Below, piece after piece: positions 1-9,585 of a stretch of DNA of 50,232 bases; positions within the stretch are counted from its first letter, which is position 1, and every line of letters begins with the position of its first letter. The stretch covers positions 1 through 50,232 of the forward strand of contig FMBT01000165.1 in the NCBI GenBank assembly GCA_900095095.1. Reading direction: 5' to 3'. The notes beneath the pieces are model-generated. The model was not told the DNA's origin and made no database searches. It was given only the letters and a program-made list of their open reading frames with translations. Source of the stretch: Fragilariopsis cylindrus CCMP1102. Taxonomy: Eukaryota; Bacillariophyta; Bacillariophyceae; Bacillariales; Bacillariaceae. The position numbers and the translations under genes are program-made.

Positions 1-596
1 AGAATATTATCTTCTTCGTTACTTTTTCCAATACCTGATGAAGAAGAGATAACAACCTTTTCGCGATATCGTAATAAGTACGAGTATTGTTTCCTAATAG
101 CATCCAAGCGTGGATCAAAACTTTCATGGCAAGTCGATACAAGGTCAATACTTATATCATTGGGCAATCGGCTATTAATTGCTCGTCGTATCTGCCAATT
201 TTTTTCTTCTTCTTCAACTCCATCGCTTCCACAATTGCTGTTGGTTGTTATGTGCGGTAAGAATACAGCAAGAACCTGCCCACGAGCATGAACTCCACTA
301 TCTGTGCGCCCTGCAAAACGAACTTTATGAGTTTGACGATCTAAATCAGTGTAGAATTCAATCGCATCCTCTAGTACTTCTTGAACTGTGGGAGGAACTA
401 CTTTTCTGAAGTTAATCTTGTTCGAGCGTGGTCGTTTCCCCAGAACCCTTATCGGATCGTGATTATCGGTAACATTAGATGTTTCAATAGCAGTTGAAGA
501 GGATGACGACGATGAAAATGATGATTGCCGTTGAAATCCTTTATAGTTAGTTCCATCGTAGGATACAATTAGTTTGTATCGTTTCAATTCTTTCAT
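1..596 (-). CDS. tRNA pseudouridine synthase, TruA/Pus1 family (3' end off the window)
   Basis: Enzyme family that isomerises uridine to pseudouridine in tRNA (TruA at positions 38-40; Pus1/Pus3 in eukaryotes). The reading frame opens at ATG 596 with an in-frame TAA 12 bases upstream and stays open to base 1, so about 198 codons are present and the C-terminal half is missing. Near the N-terminus is YDGTNYKGFQRQ, the family's conserved first strand. Around residue 100 is RFAGRTDSGVHARGQV, which holds the catalytic Asp in the RTDSGVHA motif. A later SFDPRLDAIRKQYSYLLRY matches the conserved segment that follows the first catalytic domain half. Acidic and Ser-rich insertions are typical of the eukaryotic members. 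Family assignment is secure from the motifs; I cannot tell whether it is a Pus1-, Pus3- or organellar TruA-type enzyme. No targeting peptide is obvious. Confidence 0.9.
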   Translation of the reverse strand, partial: MKELKRYKLIVSYDGTNYKGFQRQSSFSSSSSSSTAIETSNVTDNHDPIRVLGKRPRSNKINFRKVVPPTVQEVLEDAIEFYTDLDRQTHKVRFAGRTDSGVHARGQVLAVFLPHITTNSNCGSDGVEEEEKNWQIRRAINSRLPNDISIDLVSTCHESFDPRLDAIRKQYSYLLRYREKVVISSSSGIGKSNEEDNI

Positions 597-1164
597 GATT
601 GATTCGGAACTCAATCGAGTATATGCTTATAAAACAATTAGATCCTACAGCAATGATATCAGCAACTTTTATCTGATACTGTAGCATACATAAAAATGAA
701 GGGACCTACGAGCTACAGTAGCTATTTCCTCACAAACAAAATCAATCGAATGAATCAATCGAATCATCGAAGATTCAGATCAATCGAATAAATCAAATGT
801 TTTGATAAAATAATGATGCGAGGATAAAGCCTGTCCGCTCGTCCGCTCGCTCAGAGATGAACACGACGACTATGGTCCTTTTTATTTTATCTCAACGTAC
901 TAGTATTACCGGTAATTTGTATTGTAAGGCTTATCTTCTATTTTATCTCAACGTACAAAACGGTTCGATGTAGCTAGTAGAGTACAGTACTGTACAATAA
1001 GATTAGATACAGTAGACTCAAAGTACTGAAAGTACACCACATCACGAAACTAAATAAGCTATGTTATTGTGTGTTGTGAGACCTGTAATCTGAAATCTGT
1101 GATCTTCATTATTTTAATTTTACTATTCCAGTTTGTGTACTTAACAAAAGAAGAAAAGGAAGAA
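597..1164. other. Intergenic, divergent promoter region
   Basis: Lies between the divergently transcribed pseudouridine synthase and the microprotein gene. It contains a perfect 14-bp palindrome of the recurring GTACAGTAC type at 982-995 and an AATCGAAT-rich stretch at about 739-800. No gene was recognised. An in-frame upstream ATG at 1069 could lengthen the microprotein; see that entry. Confidence 0.5.
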
Positions 1165-1357
1165 ATGGGAATATTCGGAGCTGCAAAAGAGGCTGCAGAA
1201 GAAGCTGCAGAAAACGCAGCGGCTGATGCTGCGTTCAACGAAGGTAGGCTTGACCAATCGATCAATTAACACGTCAACCATGTCAACGCTGGAATCCCTT
1301 TCTCTCTCTCTCTCTCTCACACACACACGCACATACGCACACGCACATACGTACAAT

Positions 1358-1388
<31 letters not shown>

Positions 1389-1480
1389 ACCTACCTACTA
1401 CAGGTGGCTACCCCGGATTGATGAAGTACAAGATGATGAGAACGTACATGACTGTTAAAGAAAAATGCTGCTGTGCATGA
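1165..1480 (+). CDS. Putative 51-aa lipid-modified microprotein
   Basis: Two exons, 1165-1243 and 1404-1480, joined across a 160-nt GT-AG intron that is full of CT/CA microsatellite. The splice makes a Gly codon and gives 51 residues. The N-terminus MGIFGAAK fits an N-myristoylation signal (Gly2, small residue at 5). An Ala/Glu-rich amphipathic stretch follows at residues 6-24. The C-terminus ends in KCCCA, a Cys cluster suited to palmitoylation or, read as a CaaX box, prenylation. No family was recognised. The same frame is open upstream to ATG 1069, which would add 32 residues with a hydrophobic stretch. That stretch ends in a pyrimidine-rich run with CAG, so it may instead be a 5'-UTR intron end. 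Splice phase and both terminal motifs support the short form; membrane attachment is inference. Confidence 0.55.
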
Positions 1481-2201
1481 AGCGCTAGTCAGTAATAAAT
1501 CATACCAAAAGGAAAAGGAACTCTATATCTTGGAACAATTAGAAATTCATACTAGCCACAAGAATAGAGAACGAGATACAAGAAGAGCACAAGACCATTA
1601 TGATTCAAAGAATATCTACGTGCGAATAAAATTCAATATTATATGTGACCGAAGTTGTTATTTAAACGTATATAATAATCTTAGATCTTCGTTATTTTAA
1701 GCTATGGTACCATACTTTGTATTCTAAAGCATTCTATTCATAATCACGACATTTCTATTGCAGTTTTCTTTATAACACCGGAATTAATGGGATGGTAATA
1801 CGACGAAAAAATTTAACATTGCCTACAGGTAGTGCAGCAATCATTGGGCACGAAGGATATCAACGCCTTATGCAACAGGTGCACTGTCTTTTGTAAATAT
1901 GCAAGTGTAAATAGTCAGACAGATAAAATGCTTATCGTGCTGAACTCGTTAACTGCAAGAAGTGAAGATAATACTAGTTGCCTATAACATCATACTGCAT
2001 CGCAAGTTTGATCAAACGCAGAGCGAAAGCAAAAATTCAGCGTACATTGTACATATAAAGTAAGTTATAATACTGTATAGAGATTACTATGCAACACGTA
2101 AGTGCCAGCCCATTACTATTGGCGAGATACAATTATCTTTCGTGGTAATCCTTTTTATTCTATTAGTAATTTATCACAACAAAACGAAACTATTTTTTCA
2201 G
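1481..2201. other. Intergenic between convergent genes
   Basis: AT-rich 3' flanks of the microprotein gene and of the first LRR gene. I see no coding signal that stands out and no RNA gene. Confidence 0.4.
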
Positions 2202-4730
2202 TCAAAAACAAGTGGAGCAGCAGTCGCAAGTCAATTTTTCACACTCAGCTGTTAGCACTTTCAAGTTGTCTTCACGTAGCAGACAGATAGTATCTGGCAT
2301 TGATCCAGAAAGCTCATTGCCCTGCAGAACCAGATCCGACAGTGTGCTCATGCTTCCAAAACTAGCTGGGACTGTGCCAATCAATTTATTGTCGTTAACA
2401 ATGAGTTTCTCAAGTGCTCCAAGGTTTAAAAGCCCAAGAGAGAGCCTCCCTTCGAATTGAGCTTGGCTTATATCCAATTCCGCTAAACTAGTAAGAGCAT
2501 AAAGTTCGTCGGGGAGTATCCCTCCCAGATTTGAGTCGCCAATACGAAGCTCTTTTAATGACAAAAGCTCGCCAATCAAGGATGCCACGGTTCCGGACAG
2601 TTTATTTCCATTCAAATGCAGGAACTTTAAATTAGCTAAGCTTCTATAGATTTCCTCTGGAATCGATCCAAGGAGCATATTGTTTGCGAAGGAAAGCGCC
2701 TCAAGTGCTGCATATCCACCAATTGTATCCGGAATGTTTCCAGTCAATGAATTTCCACTAAGATCCAACTGTTGAAGATATGTAGTGTTTCCAACATTGG
2801 TTGGGATTGGTCCTGAAAGCAAATTGCTCCCAAGATGGACGAATTCAAGCGGACTGCTTTCGAGATAATTATCTGGAATCGTTCCTGTCAGTTCATTGTA
2901 GGGGAGTAGAAGGGATCGTAGTTGTGTAGCATTGTTTCCGAACGCTTGTGGTAGTGTACCTGTTATCGTATTATTAATAATGACAAGGTCTGTCATGTCT
3001 GACAAGAGATACATCTCCAATGGAAGAGTACCAACCAGTCCGTTACCATCCGCATTTGCTGTGTGATAGAACAGAACAGAATAGAACAGAGTAGAACAGA
3101 AAAGATGACGACAATGGACACAGGAAAACAAATTAGTAATTCCGTCATAGATTTCGTGAGAAGGAAAAATATTTTGACAAAATACAACATTCGAAAGATA
3201 TTCATACACGCGATATTATTATCTTCATAGAAATTATCTTGATCATTTTGCTACATACCGAAACTAAAAGATGACACACGTCCATAATCATTGCAAGATA
3301 CGGCAAACCAATCACAAACATCATTGACTAGCCACTCGCCACTTTTGCAGTTTGTATCACCAAGGTAACACGAGTCCCAATTTTCGCCTTCAGTGGAAAA
3401 GTAGAACGTGACGCTCGCATATCTATCGTCTAGTTGCTCCGTCGTGGTAAGTTCTGATGTGTATGGATCTTCCAAAATATATTGCGCCGCACGATATTGC
3501 GGTGAGTTCTTGTCCTGAAAGACTTCCTCGCCAGAAGTAGGAATGAGAAATGTTTTCATGAACCGTGACCATTGAATTGTGGTTGGTTCCTGTGTAGTAG
3601 AAGAAGTAGGAGCATCTGTGGGACTGGTTATCGGTTGGGGAGATCCATCTCCCGTCGGTTGTAGTGGTGGAGGAGAAATAGGTACTGGAGCAGGAGTAGG
3701 ATCACTTCTTGTGTTTATACTGCCGTAGTCAAGGAAGAATGGGAGAACGATGGCAACAATAGCAATACATGTCATGATAACACACGCGGATACAATACAA
3801 TACAATTTACAATTGCGTTTTTTGCTCGTCTCGGAAAAACCGTCATTCGCAGCTTTGTTATTTCTCTCTCCTTGAGAGGATATCACTCGAGGAGCTCCGT
3901 TTCCTAGCGATCTCTTGGATAATTCCCTGTTAGATGGGGGTGCCCCAGTTTGGTATACCTCATTATTTCCTGCGTCGGGAAATCCTCTGGATCCTTCGCT
4001 ATAGAGCATGCTGTCTGCTCTTTCTGCTTCGTCTAATGCCTGAAAGACATCTTGATTTTCATCATTCGTATGAGATTCCACATCGACTTCTTCAAATGAT
4101 GCTTCCTCTTCTCCATCATCGTCCTCTTCAGCGAAACTGTCTTCATCGGCTACTTCGATCTCCACAATTTCTTCCTCATATTCTTGTTCTGATTCTTCGT
4201 TTATGATGTTTTCACCATCATTATCTATACCTATATTAGATTCCTCTACTTTTGGTACCCATGATTCATCTGATAGTTAGAGTGTCAAAATGGATTACGT
4301 GTTTGTTGAGTGCATCGAATTGGTTGTGTTAGTTACTATGGACTGATTAGGGAAATAAGGAAATGTTGGAAGCAAGTTTTCCCCGCGAAAGTCGCTTTTA
4401 GTTATCGTTATCCTTACCTGGTTTTTCATTTTCTCTTCCGGATTCTGCGTTCGGTGAAGGTGGATCTGGTTGTGGTTGTGGCGTGGCAGCTAACAAAGAA
4501 TTCCTTTGTTCCTCCTCCTTGAGGGCTTTATACTGCGATAACCGTTCTTTCAAAGTACCCGAGAGCGACATCTTTTTCGCGTTGTCCAAATCGTCCGTCT
4601 TTTCAGGAAGGAAAATTGGTGACTGTGGATCGTCTTCTTGTTTGCCGTCAATAGTGAGACTTCTATCTGAAGCAGAAGCGAACAAAAATCCTCCCGTCTT
4701 CTTGCCAATTGACAAAGGTTTCTTTTGCAT
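2202..4730 (-). CDS. Transmembrane leucine-rich-repeat protein, copy 1
   Basis: Three exons: 4418-4730, 3259-4269 and 2202-3058, giving 726 residues. All junctions are GT-AG and phase 1. Order of parts: a charged N-terminal region unique to this copy (1-104); an acidic stretch; a membrane segment at about 260-283 (LYCIVSACVIMTCIAIVAIV); a Pro/Thr-rich linker; a conserved pre-LRR region with WDSCYLGDTNCKSGEW and CDWFAVSCND; then about ten plant-type repeats (LxxLxLxxNxLxGxIP). It ends in a Cys cluster (TCDCCSTC). With the acidic side inside, the repeats would face out. The tandem neighbour at 6822-8864 has the same plan. Diatom genomes carry many such kinase-less LRR proteins, often suggested as adhesion or receptor molecules; the ligand is unknown. 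The link to exon 1 rests on phase and good splice sites only. Confidence 0.8.
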
Positions 4731-5849
4731 AACCGTGTTCCTATGTAGCTACTAAGTTAGTAGAGGTTCTATACCGCTTACAAGATAATAGAACGGAAGT
4801 TGAATTTGTGGTGGCAATCCCGGATTGTTGATGCGTTTAAAGTTTTAAATGAGAATAAGAAGACTATTATTTGATGACTACTATTATTAGTGTACTAGTG
4901 GTGAGGTATTTTCGAATTTACTGCTACCGCGTAAGCAAATTGCCGTAACAACGATTCATTCGATTCTTCAAAATCTGTAAATTTTTGTTGAACTTTGGTC
5001 GCGCCAAATAAATTGTAAACAAAAAGTTGTAATAAATTTCAGCGATATAATCCAAGACGGGATTCATTAGGACTAAATATGGACAAATATTGGACTCATC
5101 TGATTAGAATTGTTGAAAAGCAATTGCTGAAGTACAGTACAGGCAGTAATACGAATGTGACGTGATGTGATTGATTCTATTGTCGGACAGTATCATTTCA
5201 TTCTTCTCTCAGATTTGATTTGTATTGATTCTCACTTTCCTTCCTTTTTTGTTCTACTCTACCAGTCAATAATGAAAGGGACGTGACCCGTTTCACGATA
5301 TTATACCCATAGTGTGTTGTTTAAAATCAATATTATTATTAACAAAGATACGGTAATCTAATAGTACAGTATTATTAAACACCTGAGCTGTTAAAAACTG
5401 TTATTATATATATGTAGAAGTTAGATTTAATTACGACTTCCCTGGAATTTTTCCACGCTTACACTACCTATTTTTTTAGAATTAATCACAGTGTCACTTT
5501 AGTTCAATCTCATAATTAAAGTGGGTGGGGAGTTCGCAAATAGGTCACTTTTCATTTTATGCAAAATTCAACTCCAAAAAGAGCAAGGTAGTAGTCTATC
5601 TATACATAAATGTTATTCCTTCTACACAATGCTTACAATACATGTGTTGAAGAGACTCAGAATATTACAGCCTAATCGGTAGCCATTGAACAGTTATTTT
5701 TGACGTCAATTTTATAGGGTCACTATCAACAACTCAGTTTAGTCCAGTGCTGCCGCTTTCATTATTGACTGGTACGATGCAAGGAAGCCTATTCGTTGTG
5801 CATTATAATTGGGTTGTTTATTCTTCTCTACCGCTGATCACAGGCACAG

Positions 5850-5998
5850 GCGATACAATATATAATACATAATATATAATATATGATATATGATGATATA
5901 TGATGATATATGATGATATATGATATATGATAATATATGATATATGATAATATATGATATATGATATACAATATACGATATACGATATATGATATTTG
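5850..5998. repeat. ATATGATG / ATATGAT simple repeat array
   Basis: About 150 bp of tandem ATATGATG and ATATGAT units with drift towards ATACGAT at the right end. Low-complexity repeat; an open frame across it on the minus strand is a by-product. Confidence 0.9.
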
Positions 5999-6020
5999 TA
6001 CAATCTGCAGTACATATGCA

Positions 6021-6067
6021 GACTCAACTCACTTGACTCACTTGACTCATTTGACTCACTCAACTCA
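6021..6067. repeat. Short TTGACTCAC-type tandem repeat
   Basis: Five degenerate copies of a 9-10 bp unit (ACTCACTTG / ACTCATTTG / ACTCACTCA). It lies 22 bp to the right of the ATATGATG array. Confidence 0.8.
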
Positions 6068-6821
6068 TAATAATTATTAGTATTGTCTTTTATTAGGTAA
6101 TATTGTAATACTATTTAGTGTTGTACTTGGTTATATCTTTAGTAGAGTCTTAGAAGGGTCCCATTGTTGATGGTTCTCTTTAGAGTGTGTCTTTCAAGAT
6201 GAAAAATCACATCACTAGAACAAATATGTGGAAAGTAACAGAACTGCTACCAACACAAGATGGGTAGTGATAACAGTCAAATAATTATCCAGTTCTTTTT
6301 GCCTTCTCAACCATTGGTGCAAATCAAGACGGTTATCAATTAGATTTTTTAATCAAAAAAGTACATGATGCACAACCAGATAGGTTGGGCCAGAGTACTG
6401 CACAACAAAATATATTGTTTGGATACACTGAAACCATTCATAATATTACATTGGATTGCTCATTAACTATCTAGACAGAAGCGCTTTTCGCAAACATACA
6501 GAATATTTCTCAATTATACTTAAAGTCAAGAGATATTTTTATGATGCGTTTAAAAAGAAATACAGACTGCAATACAGCATATGCTATATTCAATATGCCA
6601 AAAATAGGAAAAACTACACTGAAAAAAGCCATGATGTAGCATATTTATATAAGCACATTTAGCGCACAAATTATGGATCTATTATTTGGATGACATGAGT
6701 ACTGTGTATCAAATGATTGTTTGCATGTAGGTTACATATAGTTTTATTCTTCTTGATTACAACATTATTACAACACTTGAAATATTCATTGCTGCCTTCT
6801 ACACTCTATTTTATGGAACAT

Positions 6822-8864
6822 TTATTCTTCGCAATTGTTGCAACAGCTGCACGTTACTTCCTTGCAATCCACTGTGATTATTTGCAGGTCATTACGGCCA
6901 TCTCCTTTCCTTCTACACGTCGAGGGAGAAATAGCACCGGTGAAGGAGTTTCGATCAAATTTTAAGGTGTTACTGATCGTCAAGTCATTAATTGCCACAT
7001 TGGGCAAATCACCGGAGAATTTATTTCCATCAAGCATCAAGACCCGCAATGTTCCTCCTAAGGCTGCCACTGAGTCCGATAGTTCACCCGTCAACGTGTT
7101 GTTGGACAAGACTAATTCGGTCAAGAAAGGAAGCGTGAAAAGTTCGTCCGGAATGCCATCTGAGATTCTTGTACCGGTAATATGCAGTCGTACCAAGTTT
7201 ATGGCCTGTCCAACGGCTGATGAGAGGGTGCCTTGTATTTCTGTACTGCCACCTAGGTACAAATTTTGAATGCTACTCGAGTAGATCTTATCTGGGATTT
7301 CACCAGATAGTCGATTCCCGGTCAAATCAAGGGTAGACAGACTAGGCAACGAACCAAAATCTTCAGAGATAGAACCCGAAAATCGATTATTGTCAAGAAA
7401 AATTTGGTATAGTGACGAAATCTTGGTCAAGGACTCGGGGATATTCCCATTAAAATTATTGTCTGAGACCATAAATACTTCCAATGGCGAATTCTCTAAG
7501 AAATCTTCAGGGATTTTTCCACTGATAGAATTATTCGACAAGATGAAATGAGTGACTTGGGTCAAATCGCCGAGTTTGTCGGGCAATTTTCCTTCAATAT
7601 TGTCGTTGACGGCAGCAAATTGTTGTAGCTCGGTTAGAAGGGCCAATTCCGAAGTTAGGGTTCCAGTGAGGTTATTTCCTTGAACGTCGCCTAAAAGGAG
7701 GTGGACGATTAGAAGAAAATGCAGGTAAAAGAAATTAGGATACGAAAGTTGAGAATATAATAAATCGAATGTTGTTTTTTTACACACCAAGACACTAGCT
7801 GTCGTTTAGAGATTCAATTGAACTTTTTCGATTGTCCTTCTTCTCATTATCGATTATTATTCGTCGCACTTACTGAAAATAATATCTTTGACACGGCCCG
7901 CTTCGTTACAGGTAATCCAATTCCAATCACAATATGTGACGTTGTCAGTCATCCAGGATACTCCATCCGGACATTTATCAGAGTCTTGCGAGCATTCAAG
8001 CCAATATTCACCTCCCGTTGAATAATAAAACACCGCAACCGCATAAAAATCTCCTATCATTGCGTCATCGGTTATGGTTGAGGTATAGTTTGCGTCATTT
8101 GCGATAAATTCGACAGCTTTGTATTGAGGCGAAGTGGAATCCTCCAAGACAGCGGATCCAGATACCTGCAAGGCAAAGTCTTTTACAAAAGTTGCAAAGT
8201 CTTCCGTGGTAGGTTGCAAAGATTGCCCGGGCACGATTTCGGCGGAAGGAGAGAGAGTAGGTGTGGCTGGTGTGGGTGCAGGAGCATCCGTTTTAAAATT
8301 AGGGTCACCAGGGTCTGTAGTATACTGGGGTTTCACGTATAAAGGTACAATAATTGCGGCAACTGCTAAACAAATAAGAATGAGAATTCCAAAAACGACA
8401 ACCCAATGTCTCATGCTTGAAGTTCCGGAATCCGTCCCATCCTTGGGTTGTGACACGTATGCTGAACGGGAGCTAGCAACCTTTGGCGAACGTTTAGACA
8501 TATCAGATGCCACTCCTGATGGCTGACCAGCAGAACTCACACTAGCCTGACGACTTGCCATATTCTGTGACGATGATACGTTCTGCTGCATCGGACGAGT
8601 AGTCGAACCGCCTGCTGCTGTCACCTGACCAGCAGAGGACCTAGTAGTACTTGCCTGACGACCACTTGACATGAATTGTGATGGTGGACGATTCTGTTGC
8701 ATCGAACGAGCAATGAGTTCTGACTGGCTTAGAGGAGCAGTCTGTTGCACTGAGGAAGATCGAATCTGGCTGTTGTATTGAGGAGAACTAGATGCAGATA
8801 AAGGATCTTCGACATCATCCACAAGTTCTTCCTCATACTCTTGATCATTATCATCCGACAACAT
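6822..8864 (-). CDS. Transmembrane leucine-rich-repeat protein, copy 2
   Basis: Two exons, 7874-8864 and 6822-7690, joined by a 183-nt GT-AG intron in phase 1; 619 residues. An in-frame TAA lies 12 bases before ATG 8864, so this is the first start. Parts: an acidic N-terminus (SDDNDQEYEEELVDDVED); a Ser/Gln-rich disordered region; a membrane segment at about 153-177 (RHWVVVFGILILICLAVAAI); a Pro/Thr linker; the pre-LRR region with YCDWNWITCNEAGRV; about ten LxxLxLxxNxxxGxIP repeats; and a Cys-rich tail (TCSCCNNC). The intron falls just before the first repeat, at the same place and phase as in copy 1. This shows the two are tandem paralogues. Likely a surface protein of unknown ligand; no kinase domain. 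Confidence 0.88.
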
Positions 8865-9585
8865 CGCGGATCGTGGTTAGAATATCTATTATTTTCGAAG
8901 TCTTATTTCTTCTTCTCAAAGACAAGCAAGTAAGTAGCAAAGTAGGAGGCGAATCGAAATAAATCCAAGTTCTCGAAGTGGTTTATATCTCAAAAGTAAA
9001 CGCAAATAGATTAAATATGGGAACGAATGCTGTCCTAAAAAAGACGAAGGAAAGCAGTGTCACAAAAGAACATTCAAAATTTGAATTCGGATGACAAAAA
9101 CAAGTCTTGGGGATTAATGATAATGCGCCAAATTTGTGATAGCTGGATTCTTACATAATAAATTTGTCTATTATTTTCGTCGATTGTGCTGTTCTACCAG
9201 GTACAGTACAGTAGGAATGCTTGGTTTAGTGGGGTGATTTGATAAAAGAGGGAAGTGTGTTTGGACGCGCTCCCCCGTTTGACAATCTACCCTTTTGACC
9301 TTATTAATGCCGCGTGGAAGTGTATTAGATTCGACGTGTAAGCACTTCATCCACCTCCTCCATCGATTCGTTGTTACGTACTATTTCATCAGAAACGGCA
9401 CAACAAACCGTTCTCTTGTGTGTGATGTGATGGACGAGAATGCGACTGAACCTCTTTGCCGTGATCATATCATCAAAAAAAGAGTCGAATAATTTTCTTT
9501 AGCAAGACCATTGCTGAGATCCCATTAGCTAGCTAGAGTCAAATAATTCAACTATATCACAAATTCTAGACGACATCACACAAGA
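8865..9585. other. Divergent intergenic region, LRR copy 2 / Cdc48
   Basis: Shared upstream region for two outward-facing genes. It has a GTACAGTACAG motif at 9201-9211. The 65-codon ORF at 9295-9492 has no family signature and probably is not a gene. Confidence 0.45.

Larger units (their letters stand above)
4731..6821. other. Intergenic, repeat-containing
   Basis: About 2 kb between the two LRR genes without a recognisable gene. It holds an ATATGATG-type array and a TTGACTCAC-type array (listed separately) and a GTACAGTAC-type motif at 5132-5140. The 68-codon ORF at 6456-6662 has no protein-like features. Confidence 0.5.

Noticed and set aside
3251..4165. LRR copy 1 starting at 4165
   Set aside because: That codon is GTG inside exon 2; the frame continues upstream to a good acceptor at 4270.
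5818..6063. Minus-strand ORF over the ATATGATG array
   Set aside because: Produced by the simple repeat; the peptide is a Tyr/Ile/Ser repeat.
6456..6662. 68-codon ORF between the LRR genes
   Set aside because: Lys/Tyr-rich composition as expected from AT-rich non-coding DNA; no neighbours or motifs.
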